Below, in pieces: positions 23,953 through 36,444 of a DNA stretch of 64,000 bases. The DNA is from Sialis fuliginosa (Eukaryota; Arthropoda; Insecta; Megaloptera; Sialidae), in assembly GCA_961205875.1 (NCBI GenBank), contig OY540813.1, forward strand, positions 26,817,001 through 26,881,000. The letters are read 5' to 3'. Position numbers and translations under genes: made by a program. Below the pieces are notes generated by a model. It saw only the letters and a list, made by a program, of their open reading frames with translations. It did not search any database and had not been told where the DNA came from. The stretch's first letter is position 1; each line of letters begins with the position of its first letter.

Positions 23953-25570
23953 ACTCAAATTTTACAACTCACCTTATTTTCTAATTAGTATATCTCGGCG
24001 AAAAAAATTATATAGTTTAAAGTTAAAGTTCATTTTAAATGGGAAAGATTTAGAAAAAAAATCTTGCTTGATAATACATTCATAAAAATAACCACAATCG
24101 TCATTTTTGGCCATTTTAGGTTAGGATATCTCAAAAACCTAAATTAATTGAGCGATTTGGACAGCATATTCGGTTTCAGCACGCCAAAAATCTTCGGAAT
24201 CGTCTATTCAGGTATCAGCAGCAAAATCGATGTTGAGATATGTTGTTATTATACCATAACTCTGAAGTATGACCATTTAGTTGTTGCTATATTGTTAAAG
24301 TAGATTCAATAATATTAGTATATACATTTATATCCAGAATAAAATCTATAAAAAAACATAAGATAATAAAATAGCAAATAGTAATACCTAATGTAATGTA
24401 CATTATTAAAATATTTAATTTCCACCATAAATGATTAATATTTGTATGATATATGGTATAAACATTATACATACATAGAAGAAGAAACTATAGAATTAGA
24501 TTATATCATAGAGATTCATTAGGATAATAGCACCGTAACTATAAATCAAAGTACAACAAAATTATGGGTGTGGCATGAACTTTAACTTGATTATATTTTT
24601 ATTTTTTATTAAAATCTGATAGATGTATAATTATATACTCAATAATCTTCCCTCTCCCATCATTGGCTAAGATCAGTACATACATATACAGTGACGGTAC
24701 AGTGGTGGTCCCTACATTGGAGTAAACGGGTAACACTTTGTATTTTTTACTCTATCATAATTTGTAACTTTTAAGAGCATGTCGAATACAAAAATATTAT
24801 AATTATCGATATAAAAGTAATAAAGAACAAAAATATCTGGAGATAATAATAATAATATTGTAAAGTAATGTAAAAAATTGATACGCAGAAAAATATCCTA
24901 TAGATAGACATACCTTAAGATTTGTACCATAAGACGCCACTGTGCGTCTGACTCTATACTTCCTCTTATATTTAATCGTTCCCATGACTATATTTTTAGA
25001 CGAAGAACTTGTTTTTCTTGTTACTGCATATTGATAACTATCAATAATACACAAAATAACGTATAATTTGAACAGTGATTATAATGTAGAGAAAAATTAA
25101 ACAAAAAGAAAGAACATTTATTTTTTATTACCATTATAGTAATTCTTATTATTTTCTTGACATCAGAAACAAAATATTAGTTAATAAATTCATTGTTGTA
25201 TACATAAATTCTTACGAACTTTTTTGTTCTTGTTTTATTTTTTCTGTTTAGTATTGTTTCTTTTTATCTGATTTAAAAATCTGGTATTCAATACACGTTT
25301 GAAATTTACCGATGAAACTTTTTTATTTCGTTTATCGGTTGTCTTCTAAATTGATTACATTTTCTTTTGTTTGAGTTTTTTGTTCAGCTTTTTGTATAAA
25401 TATTGTGTAATTTTTGGTTAAAAATAAAACGACAATATTACTTTCTTTTATCTACTAAACATATATATTTAATGTCAAATTAATCAGTATAATATACATT
25501 AAATAATAAAGAAATATTAATAATTATACAAAAATTCATTTCTAATACATTTACCTAAAAAGTTTAAATA
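23953..25570. other. AT-rich sequence, possible old repeat at 23995-24245
   Basis: The 23995-24245 stretch (TATCTCGGCGAAAAAAATTA, GATATCTCAAAAACC, GTTGAGATATG) has the look of a dispersed insect repeat, but no second copy is present here to prove it. A minus-strand frame at 24803-25054 ends near a 5' splice-like AAG|GTATGT but has no supporting 3' site. Confidence 0.35.
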
Positions 25571-25601
25571 TAGAGGAGAACGGGGTAATTCCGAACACTT
25601 A

Positions 25602-25922
25602 TGTCCGGTATTATAAAGGATCTAGCAAAATTTGCTAGCTACCAAGCACTTTCAAATGGGGTATTAATTCTGTACTAGTATCTATGGAATTTAGAGCAGT
25701 GACACTTCAACCAATTGTAACACAGTTGGCATCTTTCACCGTACAAAATAATTTTCATAATATCACCACTGTTTTAATACCGTTGGTATTTACCTACAAC
25801 GCGTGCGCGAAACTTGTCAAAATCTTCAACAAACTCCAAAAGAACTGTCATATAAATTTGATATCTCATTTGAAAGTGCTTGCTAGCTAGCAAATTTGCT
25901 AGCTCCTTTATAATACCGGACA
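25602..25922. mobile_element. Harbinger-like MITE, copy 2
   Basis: This 321-bp element has inverted ends TGTCCGGTATTATAAAGG and the complement CCTTTATAATACCGGACA. TTA flanks both sides (25599-25601 and 25923-25925). The subterminal block contains stacked AGCAAATTTGCTAGCT palindromes. It shares AGAACTGTCATATAA and TTGTCAAAATCT with copy 1 at 8150-8344 but is about 125 bp longer in the centre. It is non-coding, and the 68-codon frame at 25684-25890 lies within it. Confidence 0.85.
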
Positions 25923-26140
25923 TTAAGGGAGATATCAACTAAATTAAAACACTGAGTAAGAAACTAATAGATGTATTGTGTATTTTTATTAAATAATATA
26001 TTATCTAGTTATAAATTTTCAGTATCAATTTTGATAAAATATAAAAATAAAATTAAAATTAAAGACAAAAACAAAACCCTATTTGTTCGTAATTAAACCC
26101 GACTAGCACGGGGTAATCACGAACAGTGGAATAATTAAAC

Positions 26141-26344
26141 CTAATTAGTACAAAATTTACAGCACAAGCCTCTGGATGTACTTTGACCACTGGTACACTT
26201 ATCATGTGCCCATAAATTGCACTTGAAGCACATTATTATTATTTTCCATTATAATAACTAAATAGTTATTTTCTTTATCAACATCTTCGTTTCTTCTTCT
26301 TTTTTACTTGGCCTTCTCACACTTTTTCCAGTTTTACTTTTCAT
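26141..26344 (-). pseudogene. Transposase C-terminal remnant with zinc-finger motif (pogo/JERKY-like)
   Basis: On the minus strand, 26233-26141 reads as a short frame ending in a stop. It contains CFKCNLWAHDKC, nine residues rich in S and T, then CCKFC: a C-x2-C, W-x-H-x2-C, C-x2-C pattern. A W-A-H-x2-C finger close to the stop is typical of the C terminus of pogo/Tigger-type (DDE_1) transposases in arthropods; the family link is from memory of that pattern, not a search. Upstream, to about 26344, lysine- and arginine-rich codons (KRRRNEDVDKENN in one frame) suggest more of the tail, but stops and a frameshift break it. The N-terminal and catalytic parts are absent. It lies inside the decayed element at 25571-27711, which supports a transposon origin. 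Confidence 0.6.
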
Positions 26345-26611
26345 TGGAATTGCCCCCATTTAATATGTTCGTCATTACCCCACGAGCTTGAAAAAAATAT
26401 TTTTTTCTTGAGGTTAGGATCATATAATAAACAATTCGGGCGACATCAAATACTGTTTGATCGAGGCTTACTTGGGCATAAATATGAATCACATTTATAT
26501 TAATTACATATCAATTATTACATTACTTTTATTTTAATAAAAAATTAGATGAAATATGATATAAAAATGGAACTATGTAAGTATACTTTGTACTGTGAGC
26601 ATGATCTATAC

Positions 26612-27565
26612 CAGGGCTGGGCAACCTGCGGCCCGCGACAACATATGAACAAATTATGTTTTTATAATGTTTATTTTAAGTATCAGGTGTTTCAGAATGA
26701 CTGAGGTTGATTTAAATTTTCCATTGATTTCTTTAAAATATTGTTCTATTTATGTGACATAAATAATCATTTTAATTGATAATTTTGTTTTATAATATAA
26801 CACAAGATTGGAATTTGAAATATTTTTGTGAATAAATCAAACCCATATTTATTAGTATTTTCAATATTTGATATACATATATATTTTGTTGTTGATAAAA
26901 TTTTTTTTTGTAATTTACTATGATTGAACACTTGTGCTTATTTTTCTCTTCGGATCGTATGAGATCAATTGCAACCCTTTATCTGTGACGGGGCGAAATA
27001 TTGAGATTTTTTTTCGATATTTATTTATTATACAAAATCGTAATTATCTCGGTTTCTATGCGAGGCAGTGGGTAATTTTTCCCCAAAACTCCTGTAGAAT
27101 TTTTCGCACCGGATCGAATAATATCAATTACTAGCCTTCATCTGTGAGATGGGGTGAAATATTGAAAGTCGGCTATATGTATAAAATCATATGAAAATTA
27201 GCTCTACATTTTTTATGCTAATACATTTAAGAGTTTAGCGATGGGGGGGGGGGGGGGGTAAAAGTCATTATATTATAAAACAGATTGTATAAGCTATCTA
27301 TTGGCTTTTTATTTATTGCTCTATGATTATTAGTTCCGGAGATATAAGCTTTCAAAATGTGACATATTTTCGTTACATTCGTGTTTCCGAGGTTATTCCT
27401 TAATATTGCCGGCGAAGACGTAGTTCTACTTAAAAAAATGATTAGAAAAAAATTCAAAACCGGAAAATCTTAATTTTTTTACAAAATTTCTTATTTATGT
27501 GTGGCCCTCGGAAAATTTAAGGTCGTCAATGCGGCCCGCGGTGCAATTTGGGTTGGCCAGGCCTG
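26612..27565. mobile_element. hAT element, non-autonomous
   Basis: The ends are CAGGGCTGGGCAACC on the left and GGTTGGCCAGGCCTG on the right, followed inward by GCGGCCCGCG in inverted orientation. This is the familiar arrangement of many animal hAT elements. The flanking 8-mers ATCTATAC (26604-26611) and ATATACAC (27566-27573) agree at 6 of 8 positions, a worn TSD. A degenerate direct repeat lies inside (GGATCGTATGAGATCAATTG near 26952 and GGATCGAATAATATCAATTA near 27112, each followed by ATCTGTGA and GGGG). A G16 tract sits at 27243. No transposase frame remains. Confidence 0.8.
27243..27258. repeat. G16 homopolymer
   Basis: Sixteen consecutive G bases inside the hAT element. The length is likely variable, and it is a possible polymerase block. 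Confidence 0.9.
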
Positions 27566-27711
27566 ATATACACTAACCTTAAACGTCCGATACTAGACGT
27601 TAGGTCCAATTATCGGTAAGTGCAGAGAGAACATTAGCTTTCCTCTTCTAACATACTGAAACCACTGAATTCGCGATTACCCCGCGTTCGTGATTACCCT
27701 ACTCTCCTCTA

Positions 27712-30700
27712 CTAGAGTATATTATTTTTACCTACGTCTTTAATAGAGTAAAATAGTCATCAACGTTTTCTCACAATCAGTATAATATAAAATGTATTGT
27801 AAAACGATAATAATTTAGAAAATACAAAGTGCCGTTAAGTGTAATTTATTTCTTATAGAAAATAATATATTCAGATCTTATTCGATTATAAATAATGCAG
27901 TTATATTTATTGTATGTCTGATGTAGATTACAGTTTCAGATAAAGTCGAAATAAATTATTAATATTTTTTTCTTTCTACATTCTAAATATTAATCAATCA
28001 GAAATTTCCGTCTCGTTTGTTTTAGATGTCAGTGGATATTAATGTTTTAATTACTCTGAATTATTGTTTATGTGTTGATTGTTTTGGTGATAAGTAGCCG
28101 AATGTTATATTTTATTTTATTTTATTTTCAAATTACTTTTACTTTAGTTTTAGATGAACGAATAAGTGTATTATTATTATTGTTACTTATTGATTATAAT
28201 GCAGTTAAATGAAAGTGGGGAGTGGGGTATATCCCCACCTGAAATTATTTTCTTTCCTCTATTTCTATCAGTTGCAAATTAATTTTAGAGAGAGAAGTTT
28301 GAGAAAATACACCCACAAATAATTGTTATCGTTATTTTATACAATTTCATAAATCAATAACTTCATTAAAAGTTACCATGTAATTATAAGTTTTATTAAA
28401 GTTGTTTTCTAAATATTGGATCTAATAAATTTCCTTAGTAGTTTATTTACAATAAGTTCTGTGAAAGTTACGTGAAATTATTTGACATTTCTTTTTTCTC
28501 AACAATTTGTGCCCGATTTCTCTTAGCCTGCAGCGAATATATATAAAGTTTATTTATTTTTAAAATTAATGTACTAGCAGCTCAACAATTGTTTGACTTT
28601 TAATTAAAATTTAAATGTCTTTTATAAAGGAAATGTGAAAAGTTTACGATCACAATAGCTTAAAAAATTCTAGTTGCGAATAATGAATACATAAATATAA
28701 TTATAGAAACAGTATTTGTTATTATATTTCAAAGCACTTCATCTACATTTCTATAACTAGATCTTCTTTGAGTACCTATGCTTGCCTTGACTACTCCGAT
28801 GTCATTCTGCTACCGCCTGTAATCTTTGGTAAATATAATTTATAATTTGATTGTGTTGTTCGTATAATATGTTGTACTTTATCTTATTTATGCAATGGGG
28901 CAGTAATTATTTTTCTTACACCCCTGATTAAAACCTGTTCAACCCTTCATTACTAAAAGGTCGCTGAACAACTGGAATCTACTCCAAGGTCAATGTAACA
29001 GCTCTAACCTGCTACCCAAGTAAGGGACTCATATAGTAGGCCAAGTAATCTATTTTATTTATAGTAAATAATATCAAGGAATATTATTCAATTAAGACTT
29101 TGACGCAACAACAATTTATATAATTTACCGAGTTACCATGTTATACTTTATAGCAATCTGTTATTTAAATTAATTAAACACTTCTCTGAAAACTAAAGAA
29201 AAGCGTTACCATTGCATTTATTTAATTATTTAATTGTCCCAAATATTTATTGTCAATGTTATAAATCGTTACATTTTGTTAAAAATAATATATAAATAAT
29301 ATTAACACAAGTGATTCAAATAGGTGCTGAGATTAATATCTTTTTTTTATAATTTTAACTGTCTCTAATTGAAAGATAATGATTAAACTTCAATGCATTA
29401 ATGTGTACATACTTTCTAAATAATATAAAATATACTCTTTCAATTTTATAATGCATCATGTTTTTTATTACTTTTCACTAACATTTCATATACTTTTGGT
29501 ATCAATTTATTAATTACGACAAATAATAATCATCAAGAAAATACCAAAAATAAAATACATAATTAATTAAGAATTTTTGCTTCCTGTCAATATTACAAAA
29601 ATAGCATTGCTTGGCCATAAAATGTAAACCCCTTAAACTTTTTAAAATGTATAAATTTAATAAGGTTGTCAACTTTGTCAATTAATTTTTTAAATTAAGT
29701 TTTTTTTTTTTTAAAACAATGGATATTACTAGTAATAATAATGATTATGTAACTACATTTGAAAACATAATACATAAATGACATAGCCTCACTTAATAAT
29801 TATATTTTTTTACATCGATCCGTCACAAAAGAATAAATAACTGCATACACTGGAAAAAGTATTCCTCAAATAATATAAAATACATTTATCATAATACGTT
29901 AATCCTACAATTATATTTTTTTTATGAACCTCCGTACTATCTATTTCACGATAAAAATTTTTTTAAATATGAAACAATTTTTAAATAAACTGCAAATTTT
30001 TTTATTTTTAATTATCCGATTTGGTTGAATTTTAATAGGGTTCTATTCTGAGAATAAATGAAGTGAATTCAAAAGAATTGCTGTAAATTTATTACGTTTT
30101 GCGACCTGTAGTGTGTCGCCGTTGCTTAAAAATGAGATGAAATCGATAAATTGAACATATACAGTTTTATAAAAGAAAATTAAAACCAATCGATGTTAAA
30201 CTAAGTAAATATGGAAACTGTAATGTTCTTTTTCAGAAAATGTAAACTTTTAAGTGGATTACTGAAGAAATTTAATATATAATGCTCATTTTACAATTTT
30301 AATAAGAAAATTTTTTTAGGACGAGAATAGAATACACTTCGAAGCAAAGTCTGCTTGGGGTGTGTTACGTTTTTGTTATATTTTGAAGCAAGAAAACACT
30401 AATTTTTAATTCCAGTCACGATTTTGATCGTAAAGATCAAAAAAAGTTATTAACAAATTGGAGAAAATAATTTCTTCTTTAGACTTTTGGGGTCATTAGT
30501 CATTATCTATCTATATTAACTTGGCTGAATTAAGGCTTGTTGTCCACGTTGTAGCGTTAATTTTTTTGACGCTTGGTGTCTTCTTTAGTATTTTAAACAA
30601 TTATAAGTATAAAATATACCTTAAATGTTAAATTGTTAGTTATTAATAAATTAGTAAAGTTGTAAAACAATCCAAAAAATCATATGTTATTTATAATTTG

Positions 30701-31290
30701 TTAATAATTGCTTGGGACTTCTTCTAGTGATTATGGACAAACTGGAGCTCGCAATTTAAAACGAATGGTAAATAAGGCTTAAGTTTAAAATTTACAAACA
30801 AAAATGTATTTACAAGTTTCTTATAATATTAACAAGACAGCAAATATTTACATTTATCTAAAATATCATTGATTTCCCTATAGTTAAATTCTACATCATA
30901 TACATATGTATGTGTATAAATAATATGTAGAATATGATCTAACATTCATTGAAATTATGATTGTTTTATGCTATCATAAATATTTTTATCTATGTAATAA
31001 TATTAATGACTGTAATTTTAAGAGCAGTAATTTGCTAACAAATAATTAAAATATTTTCTCAGAAGTTAAAATAAAATTTATTTACAAACGTCTTATAATT
31101 TACACTTCATTTATTTTAGAGCTATGAACTCATGTTAAACAATTTAAGTTGTCTTTGTTGTAATTATGTTTAAGTGCAGTTTAAATAACCTAATGCTACT
31201 ACACCGTCACTTTATTTTGTTTTATATACATATTTAACTTTATGAATATGTGTGTGTGTGTGTGTATGAAAGATAGTCTTCATTGTAGTG
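27712..31290. other. AT-rich, repeat-poor sequence
   Basis: I find no gene and no repeat pairs. TTTTA repeats occur at about 28110-28130. A stretch at about 28780-29040 is less AT-rich and has no frame or known motif. This is the start of the longest part of the window without an identifiable transposon. Confidence 0.45.
31243..31264. repeat. TG microsatellite
   Basis: About ten TG units, interrupted at the end by TATG. Confidence 0.7.
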
Positions 31291-31295
31291 CTAGC

Positions 31296-31352
31296 TCATT
31301 TTATCTTACAGGAATGATAATTACCCCTAGGTATCTTGTAAAGATAATAGGT
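31296..31352 (+). promoter_or_regulatory. Weak candidate 39-nt microexon
   Basis: A pyrimidine tract ends in TTACAG at 31311, and TAG|GTAAAC follows 39 bases later (GT at 31351-31352). The 39 bases have one open frame (MIITPRYLVKII) with symmetric phase. It also contains a small ATCTT/AAGAT hairpin. The peptide is not recognised, and chance is quite possible. Confidence 0.2.
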
Positions 31353-34189
31353 AAACAGTTGTATTACAAGTTTGGTTAGTTAACAGACTTTTAGTATAAA
31401 TGTGGTCAACTTTTTTGTAACTAACAGGTTTTTTTATCATGTCTCAAAATAGTATTTTAATTTCCTCTTTCCAACATTTATTTAATCTTCATAGTATTAT
31501 TTTTTAGTTTGGATATTTTTATCTATTTATAAAATGAAGAAGTTTTTGTTTATTTATTTGAATAAATATAAATAACTATTGGCTTCACCCGCGTTATTTC
31601 CATTTTTATGAACATTTATCTAATATCTTTTCTGTTGTACATCTGGAATTTTTTTTATCTTAAATTTAAAGTAGAATATTTTTACCTAAAATTCACCTAT
31701 AAAATATACACAGTTATGCAGATTATTATTATTTTTTAAGTTCAATACCCTTTCTTCATCCTCTAGGGATTGAATTTTAGAAAATCTTAGGTGGGTGTTA
31801 TAATGAGTAAGTCACTCAAGACTAGCAAAAAATAATAATTTAGAATCATCTATAAAATTCAATTAAAATTGACATACATATTTGATATGAAATAAAATTA
31901 CTAATAAATATATATTTTGTTTACAATTATTTAATATTATGTTATTCATGTTTTTACTTAAAAATGCAACTAATGTGATAAAAGTTAATTTAAATATCCC
32001 ATTATATTATGTTTTGCATCTATATTATAGCTGATATAACATTTATGTTAATAGAAACATTTGCATATTTATATGTGAAACGAGAACTTGTGTTTATTCT
32101 CTTTATTTTTTGTTACGGAGTGATGATTTTATTAACAATATCTGAATATTCAATTATATTAAATTTGATTATTTAAATAAGGTTTTTGTTTGTTATTACT
32201 GCAATAAATTGTTATAGCGTGTTTATAATTTATAATTATAAAATGCGAAGAAACGTGTATATTACTAATTTATAAATATAGGTTGTGTCTATACAATTTA
32301 AATGTTTTTGATTTTTTTAGTCTACACATTTTATAGGCAATATATAGTAGGTACTATAGTTTTTAAAATATGTATTATCAATGAGTCTGTTCCGAAAACT
32401 TTCAGTGTGAAAGCCTAAGATCCTATAATTTGATTTGACCCTAGAATAATCGAATTTTGACAAGCCCTTACTAAGGAATATTTACAATTAAATTTACTCG
32501 TAAGTAGATAAAAAATCAAAAGTTGTGATGTTGTCAGGTCAGATACAATACAATTAATATTTTCTAAATAATAATAATAAATATTGATGTGATGTAGTGG
32601 TATTTATGTATTAAACCATATATTTATGTATATTCGGCTGGAACCTTTCCATTAAGAAATCTAAAAAAATATGACAAAAAAACTTGATGACCCCGCCCTC
32701 CCCTTAATCCCAAGCTCCCAAATTAGAGATTTGTCGCCCTCCCCCTTTTGTGGGAGCTATGATTAAATATTTAGGTTGGTATTTTGTAATAAAATTTTTA
32801 TAAAAACAAAAAAGATTTCGTAAAATTGAATTGAAATAATTTATTTAAAATTTAGTTTAGTTTTTGGATATGTAGAGTCGCATCCAGAAGTGGTCGACCA
32901 GTTTTCATTCAAAGCTTATCACAAACTTAGTAGGCTCTTTCTATTTGATAATTATAATATTTACGAGAAAAATATTTCTCCATGTACCAAACAAGGCAGA
33001 TATTTTAAAAATAATTTGCTAGTTAAAGAAGTACTATTCGTTTATAGTAACTCATATATATTAGTACGATTAAATTATTATGTTATCTGTTGAAAATTGT
33101 GTAAGTAAATTTTGTAGTAATAAATATTTGATATTCCGAATTTTAGTTTTTAAATATGTTAAACTTGATACAAAATTAATTAAATCTCCGCCCTGGAAAA
33201 AGAAAACCGATGATAATTGTTTTAATATTATCTAATCTGTTGTAAGTGATTCTGACCTTTAGGGTGGTAAACGACTTCTGAAGTCCATTGTACGTAACAT
33301 TTGAATTATACAAAATATAATAAATGTTTTCATTTCTTTTTTTGGATTTTAATATGAAGTCTTACATACATAAATGAATTTATAACCAAGTTTATTTTCA
33401 TATTTTTATACATACGTACAAATACAATTTCGTTATGAGAAAATCAAAAAAATAAAACATAAAGGAAAATGAAGAAAATACAATCTTCATATTTGAAGCA
33501 ATATGTAATTTTCTTTATTAAATTCATAATATTTTCCTTAAGACGTAGTACTCTCCATGTAAGGATAATAATATTTTTCAATTTTATATCAAATAAAATA
33601 TAATGAAATGAAATTGATGCAAATTCTACAGCCGTGACCTCTCATAAAATTACTATTAAATAGAGGAAATGATTTGTTTGAAGTTTAAATTGCTTTGAAA
33701 TGTGTATTGCAGTCGTTTATTTAATAAAATCTATTCCAATTTACTACATGAATGTGTGTGTGTGTCTGGATAAGTGTGTTAGTGTGTTCTTGCGAACAGA
33801 CTTGTGTGTGCCAAAGTAAATTCGCGTTTCATTTAAACTTTCCTGGAGTTTGTTTGTTTTCGGTTCCACTTGTCTGCAATTTAATCATTTTTGTTGATTC
33901 TACTCTGCAATTTTCGCAACTCATACGATTTTCTTTGTGAGAATGTAAATGTGTGTTGACAGAGAAATTCAATTATTTGTTGTATAGATGAATACATGCT
34001 TACATATGTACATACTTATATGTATCAAATGTATTTTAAACTTATGTGTATGAATATATTATAAGATTATTCCATGTATTTTCGTTAGAAAGATATTTTA
34101 TTTTCTATAGAATTTACATATTAGATATGTGGAAATTGACAATTTTTTTCATGAAACATATTAGGAGAAAAATTATCTACAATCTCGTA
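31353..34189. other. AT-rich sequence, no recognised gene
   Basis: The 67-codon frame at 32890-33093 and the 62-codon frame at 33752-33940 show no family features. A TG run lies near 33752. A short C-rich piece near 32690-32750 (GACCCCGCCCTCCCCTTAAT) resembles the GACGCCCCTCCCT stretch at about 48262 and may be a related relic. Confidence 0.4.
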
Positions 34190-34402
34190 AGAGGCTGTCC
34201 ATTAACTTCGTACGTATGACAACGTGTGACGAAGGAGGGAGAGGAAATCAGATAATATGTGACGTCACATTACATTTTATTTAGGAGGGAGTGCGTGATA
34301 TTATGATGTTATATTATAAAAGGTGTTCATAAGATTATGACAAGGAAATGAGAGTAGGTCGAAAATAACAAAAGATACCGTGACGTAGTTTATAGACTTA
34401 TC
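34190..34402. mobile_element. Possible small MITE
   Basis: The left end AGAGGCTGTCCATTAACTTC and the right-side GTGACGTAGTTTATAGACTT are roughly inverted (CCATTAACTTCGT against AAACTACGTCAC). The body is GC-richer and purine-rich, with a GTGACGTCAC palindrome at about 34260. GGCTGTCCATTAA-type ends occur in insect MITEs from memory. Boundaries and TSD are uncertain. Confidence 0.4.
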
Positions 34403-34654
34403 ACAACCTGAAATAGCGATACTATTTCAAGATCGTCCTTAATTAATGGAATATAAACGACTGATAAGAATAGTTTTTTTATAACTATTTTAAACATTTT
34501 TTCTATATCACACCGTTTCAAAAATTGACAAGAGTATAATGTTACGTCTACAGAAATTATTCAAATTGAGGAATCTCAATTTCAAAAATGTTCTTACTCT
34601 ATTACTTCATAATATATAAGATCTTATAAAAAAGTAAAATATTAGGACTACACA

Positions 34655-35645
34655 CTAGACAAGATAAAAGATATGTTTCATCTTGTCTTGGTTTTTCTTA
34701 CTTAAGTCTATTCTTTCTTCTCAGTTTCGTCTCGCGAAAATGGAAGCTATCTCGTCTCGTACACTTAATCAAGATTTATTATGAGACCAAAAAATTTTAG
34801 ATCTCATATAATTAATTTTATTTTTCTAAAAAAATATTTCTTCCATCTATTTTTATGTAATAAACTAAGAAATATAACGAACCATATGTACATATAAAAT
34901 ACTGGCACCAGTTATAGCCGCTATAAGAGCAAGGTTTAATGTTTTTGTGATTGACGGGCTTATTTTTTGTAATTCTCATGAACTCATGTGACTAATAAAA
35001 CAAGTAACTCTTTATTTAATCAATTTAATTACCAAAATCCGCAAATATAGTTATTTTTTATTTTGTTTATGTTTTTTTTTCTCCAGTAATGGATAAAGTA
35101 AAACCAGTAATGAACACGCAGTGATGGACACTTGCTAATGATTATAAAATGATAAGTACTACGGCACAAAAAATATAAAAGAAAGAATCATTAAATTTGA
35201 AACAGTATAAAGCAGTTGCTATGATAATATAATAATTAATTAATTAATTATACTTACTAATAATTAGTTTAAATATCCACCATTTTGACACCTATTGACC
35301 TATTGTCATTAAATCACGCTGTAAGACAGTTAAATGTATATAGATTAATATTCAGAAATGGTAGTTATCAAATATCAACAAATATTTCTAATTCAATACA
35401 TTTAATTTAAAAAATATCCATTATTGGGGTCATATCCAAGACTGATGCCAGTACCTTATTTTATTTTACTTTAACTATACTGATAGTAAAATTTATTTAT
35501 TGATAATCCTTTAAACAGAGAATCGGCGAGACTCTCGATAAGACTTAAATAAAGTTGATATCGTTTCGTCTCGTCTCATCAAAATTGTAGACAGTCTCGT
35601 CTCGTTATAATTCAGCTGGTATCATCTCAATCTCATCTCGTCTGA
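34655..35645. mobile_element. hAT-like relic with TCTCG subterminal repeats, host of a nested repeat
   Basis: TCTCGTCTCGT motifs occur on both sides (about 34724-34770 and about 35565-35645, with CGTTTCGTCTCGTCTCATC near 35564) around a complete GGTACTGG-ended repeat. Arrays of short direct repeats under both ends resemble the CCGAAA arrays of the element at 509-2950. No clear terminal inverted repeat or TSD could be fixed, so the outer limits are approximate. Confidence 0.45.
34900..35458 (+). mobile_element. GGTACTGG-ended repeat, copy C
   Basis: Begins TACTGGCACCAGTTATAGCC and ends GACTGATGCCAGTACCTTA, giving inverted ends TAAGGTACTGGCAYCAGT. It is collinear with 23418-23952. It keeps a block before the right end (CCATTATTGGGGTCATATCC) that is partly missing from that copy. 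It lies inside the TCTCG-repeat element and is therefore younger than it. Confidence 0.85.
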
Positions 35646-36440
35646 ATTTAAGCCAATAATCTTGACGTGCAGCTCAAGTAAAATTTGTTAGTTGTTTTGG
35701 CTCGTGAACGACTAACACGTATAAAGTACTTTATTAAAATCCATACAAATACAACCGGTAGTTGTTTCTTACTTAACACGGACACAAGTAAGTAAACTGA
35801 CATCGTTTTTGCATTAAAATCAATTAGTCGTATATTTTTGTTCGGTGGAAAAAATAAAATAAAACATAGATTTTTATCCAAACACGGTCTTCCGTGTCGT
35901 GTGCTCGCAGATGACATACGGCAACAAATTAACATGTGCTACAAAATACTGTTCAAACACCTTTTGTAGTTTTAATTAACTAATTCTATACATCTGTTTT
36001 CTATCGGTTTACATAAATCTTAGCTAATTCGTTTAATCTTAAAATGTACTTGTAACCAGATTTGTGACATTTTTATATTAAAATTTGTATTATTTTTACT
36101 GATTTTATGTATTCCGCAGAAATATAGGATTTTTAAGTGTTGATTTTGGTTAATATTAATTGACTTTGTAAATTTTTTAAAATTATTTAACATATTTCAG
36201 TTTCAAGTTTTTCCATCGTCTTTATAAATAAACTTATTATTTGGAGGAGACATATATTGTAGTTTGTTAATTAGCTAGTTTACATTAGCGAATATAACAC
36301 ATGTGCATATTATTTAGTTATTATTATAATGTATGTATATTCAACATTCCTTGAAAATTGATGAAAATCTATAAATACATATTATACAAAAATATTATAT
36401 GAATTTTTTTGTTAATTTTTCAATAACAAAAGACCCCAGA
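35646..36440. other. AT-rich sequence, no recognised gene
   Basis: The 95-codon minus-strand frame at 35648-35935 matches no family I know. Nothing else seen. Confidence 0.4.
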
Positions 36441-36444
36441 TTAA

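Larger units (their letters stand above)
25571..27711 (-). mobile_element. Decayed pogo-like transposon with nested insertions
   Basis: The left end, TAGAGGAGAACGGGGTAATT, is mirrored at the right end (…GGGTAATC-type sequence ending CTCTCCTCTA at 27711). GGGGTAAT-type motifs recur inside at about 26109 and, inverted, at 26372 and 27680, which fits a subterminal repeat. Two later insertions interrupt it: a Harbinger-like MITE (25602-25922) and a hAT element (26612-27565). The remaining host sequence contains a minus-strand transposase remnant ending at 26141. The pogo assignment rests on that C-terminal finger and the general layout; I could not define a clean TA duplication. Confidence 0.6.

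Noticed and set aside
24803-25054. Possible minus-strand exon ending at AAG|GTATGT
   Set aside because: The upstream AG lacks a polypyrimidine tract, and the sequence includes CAGTGGCGTCTTATGG, which looks like a hAT end.
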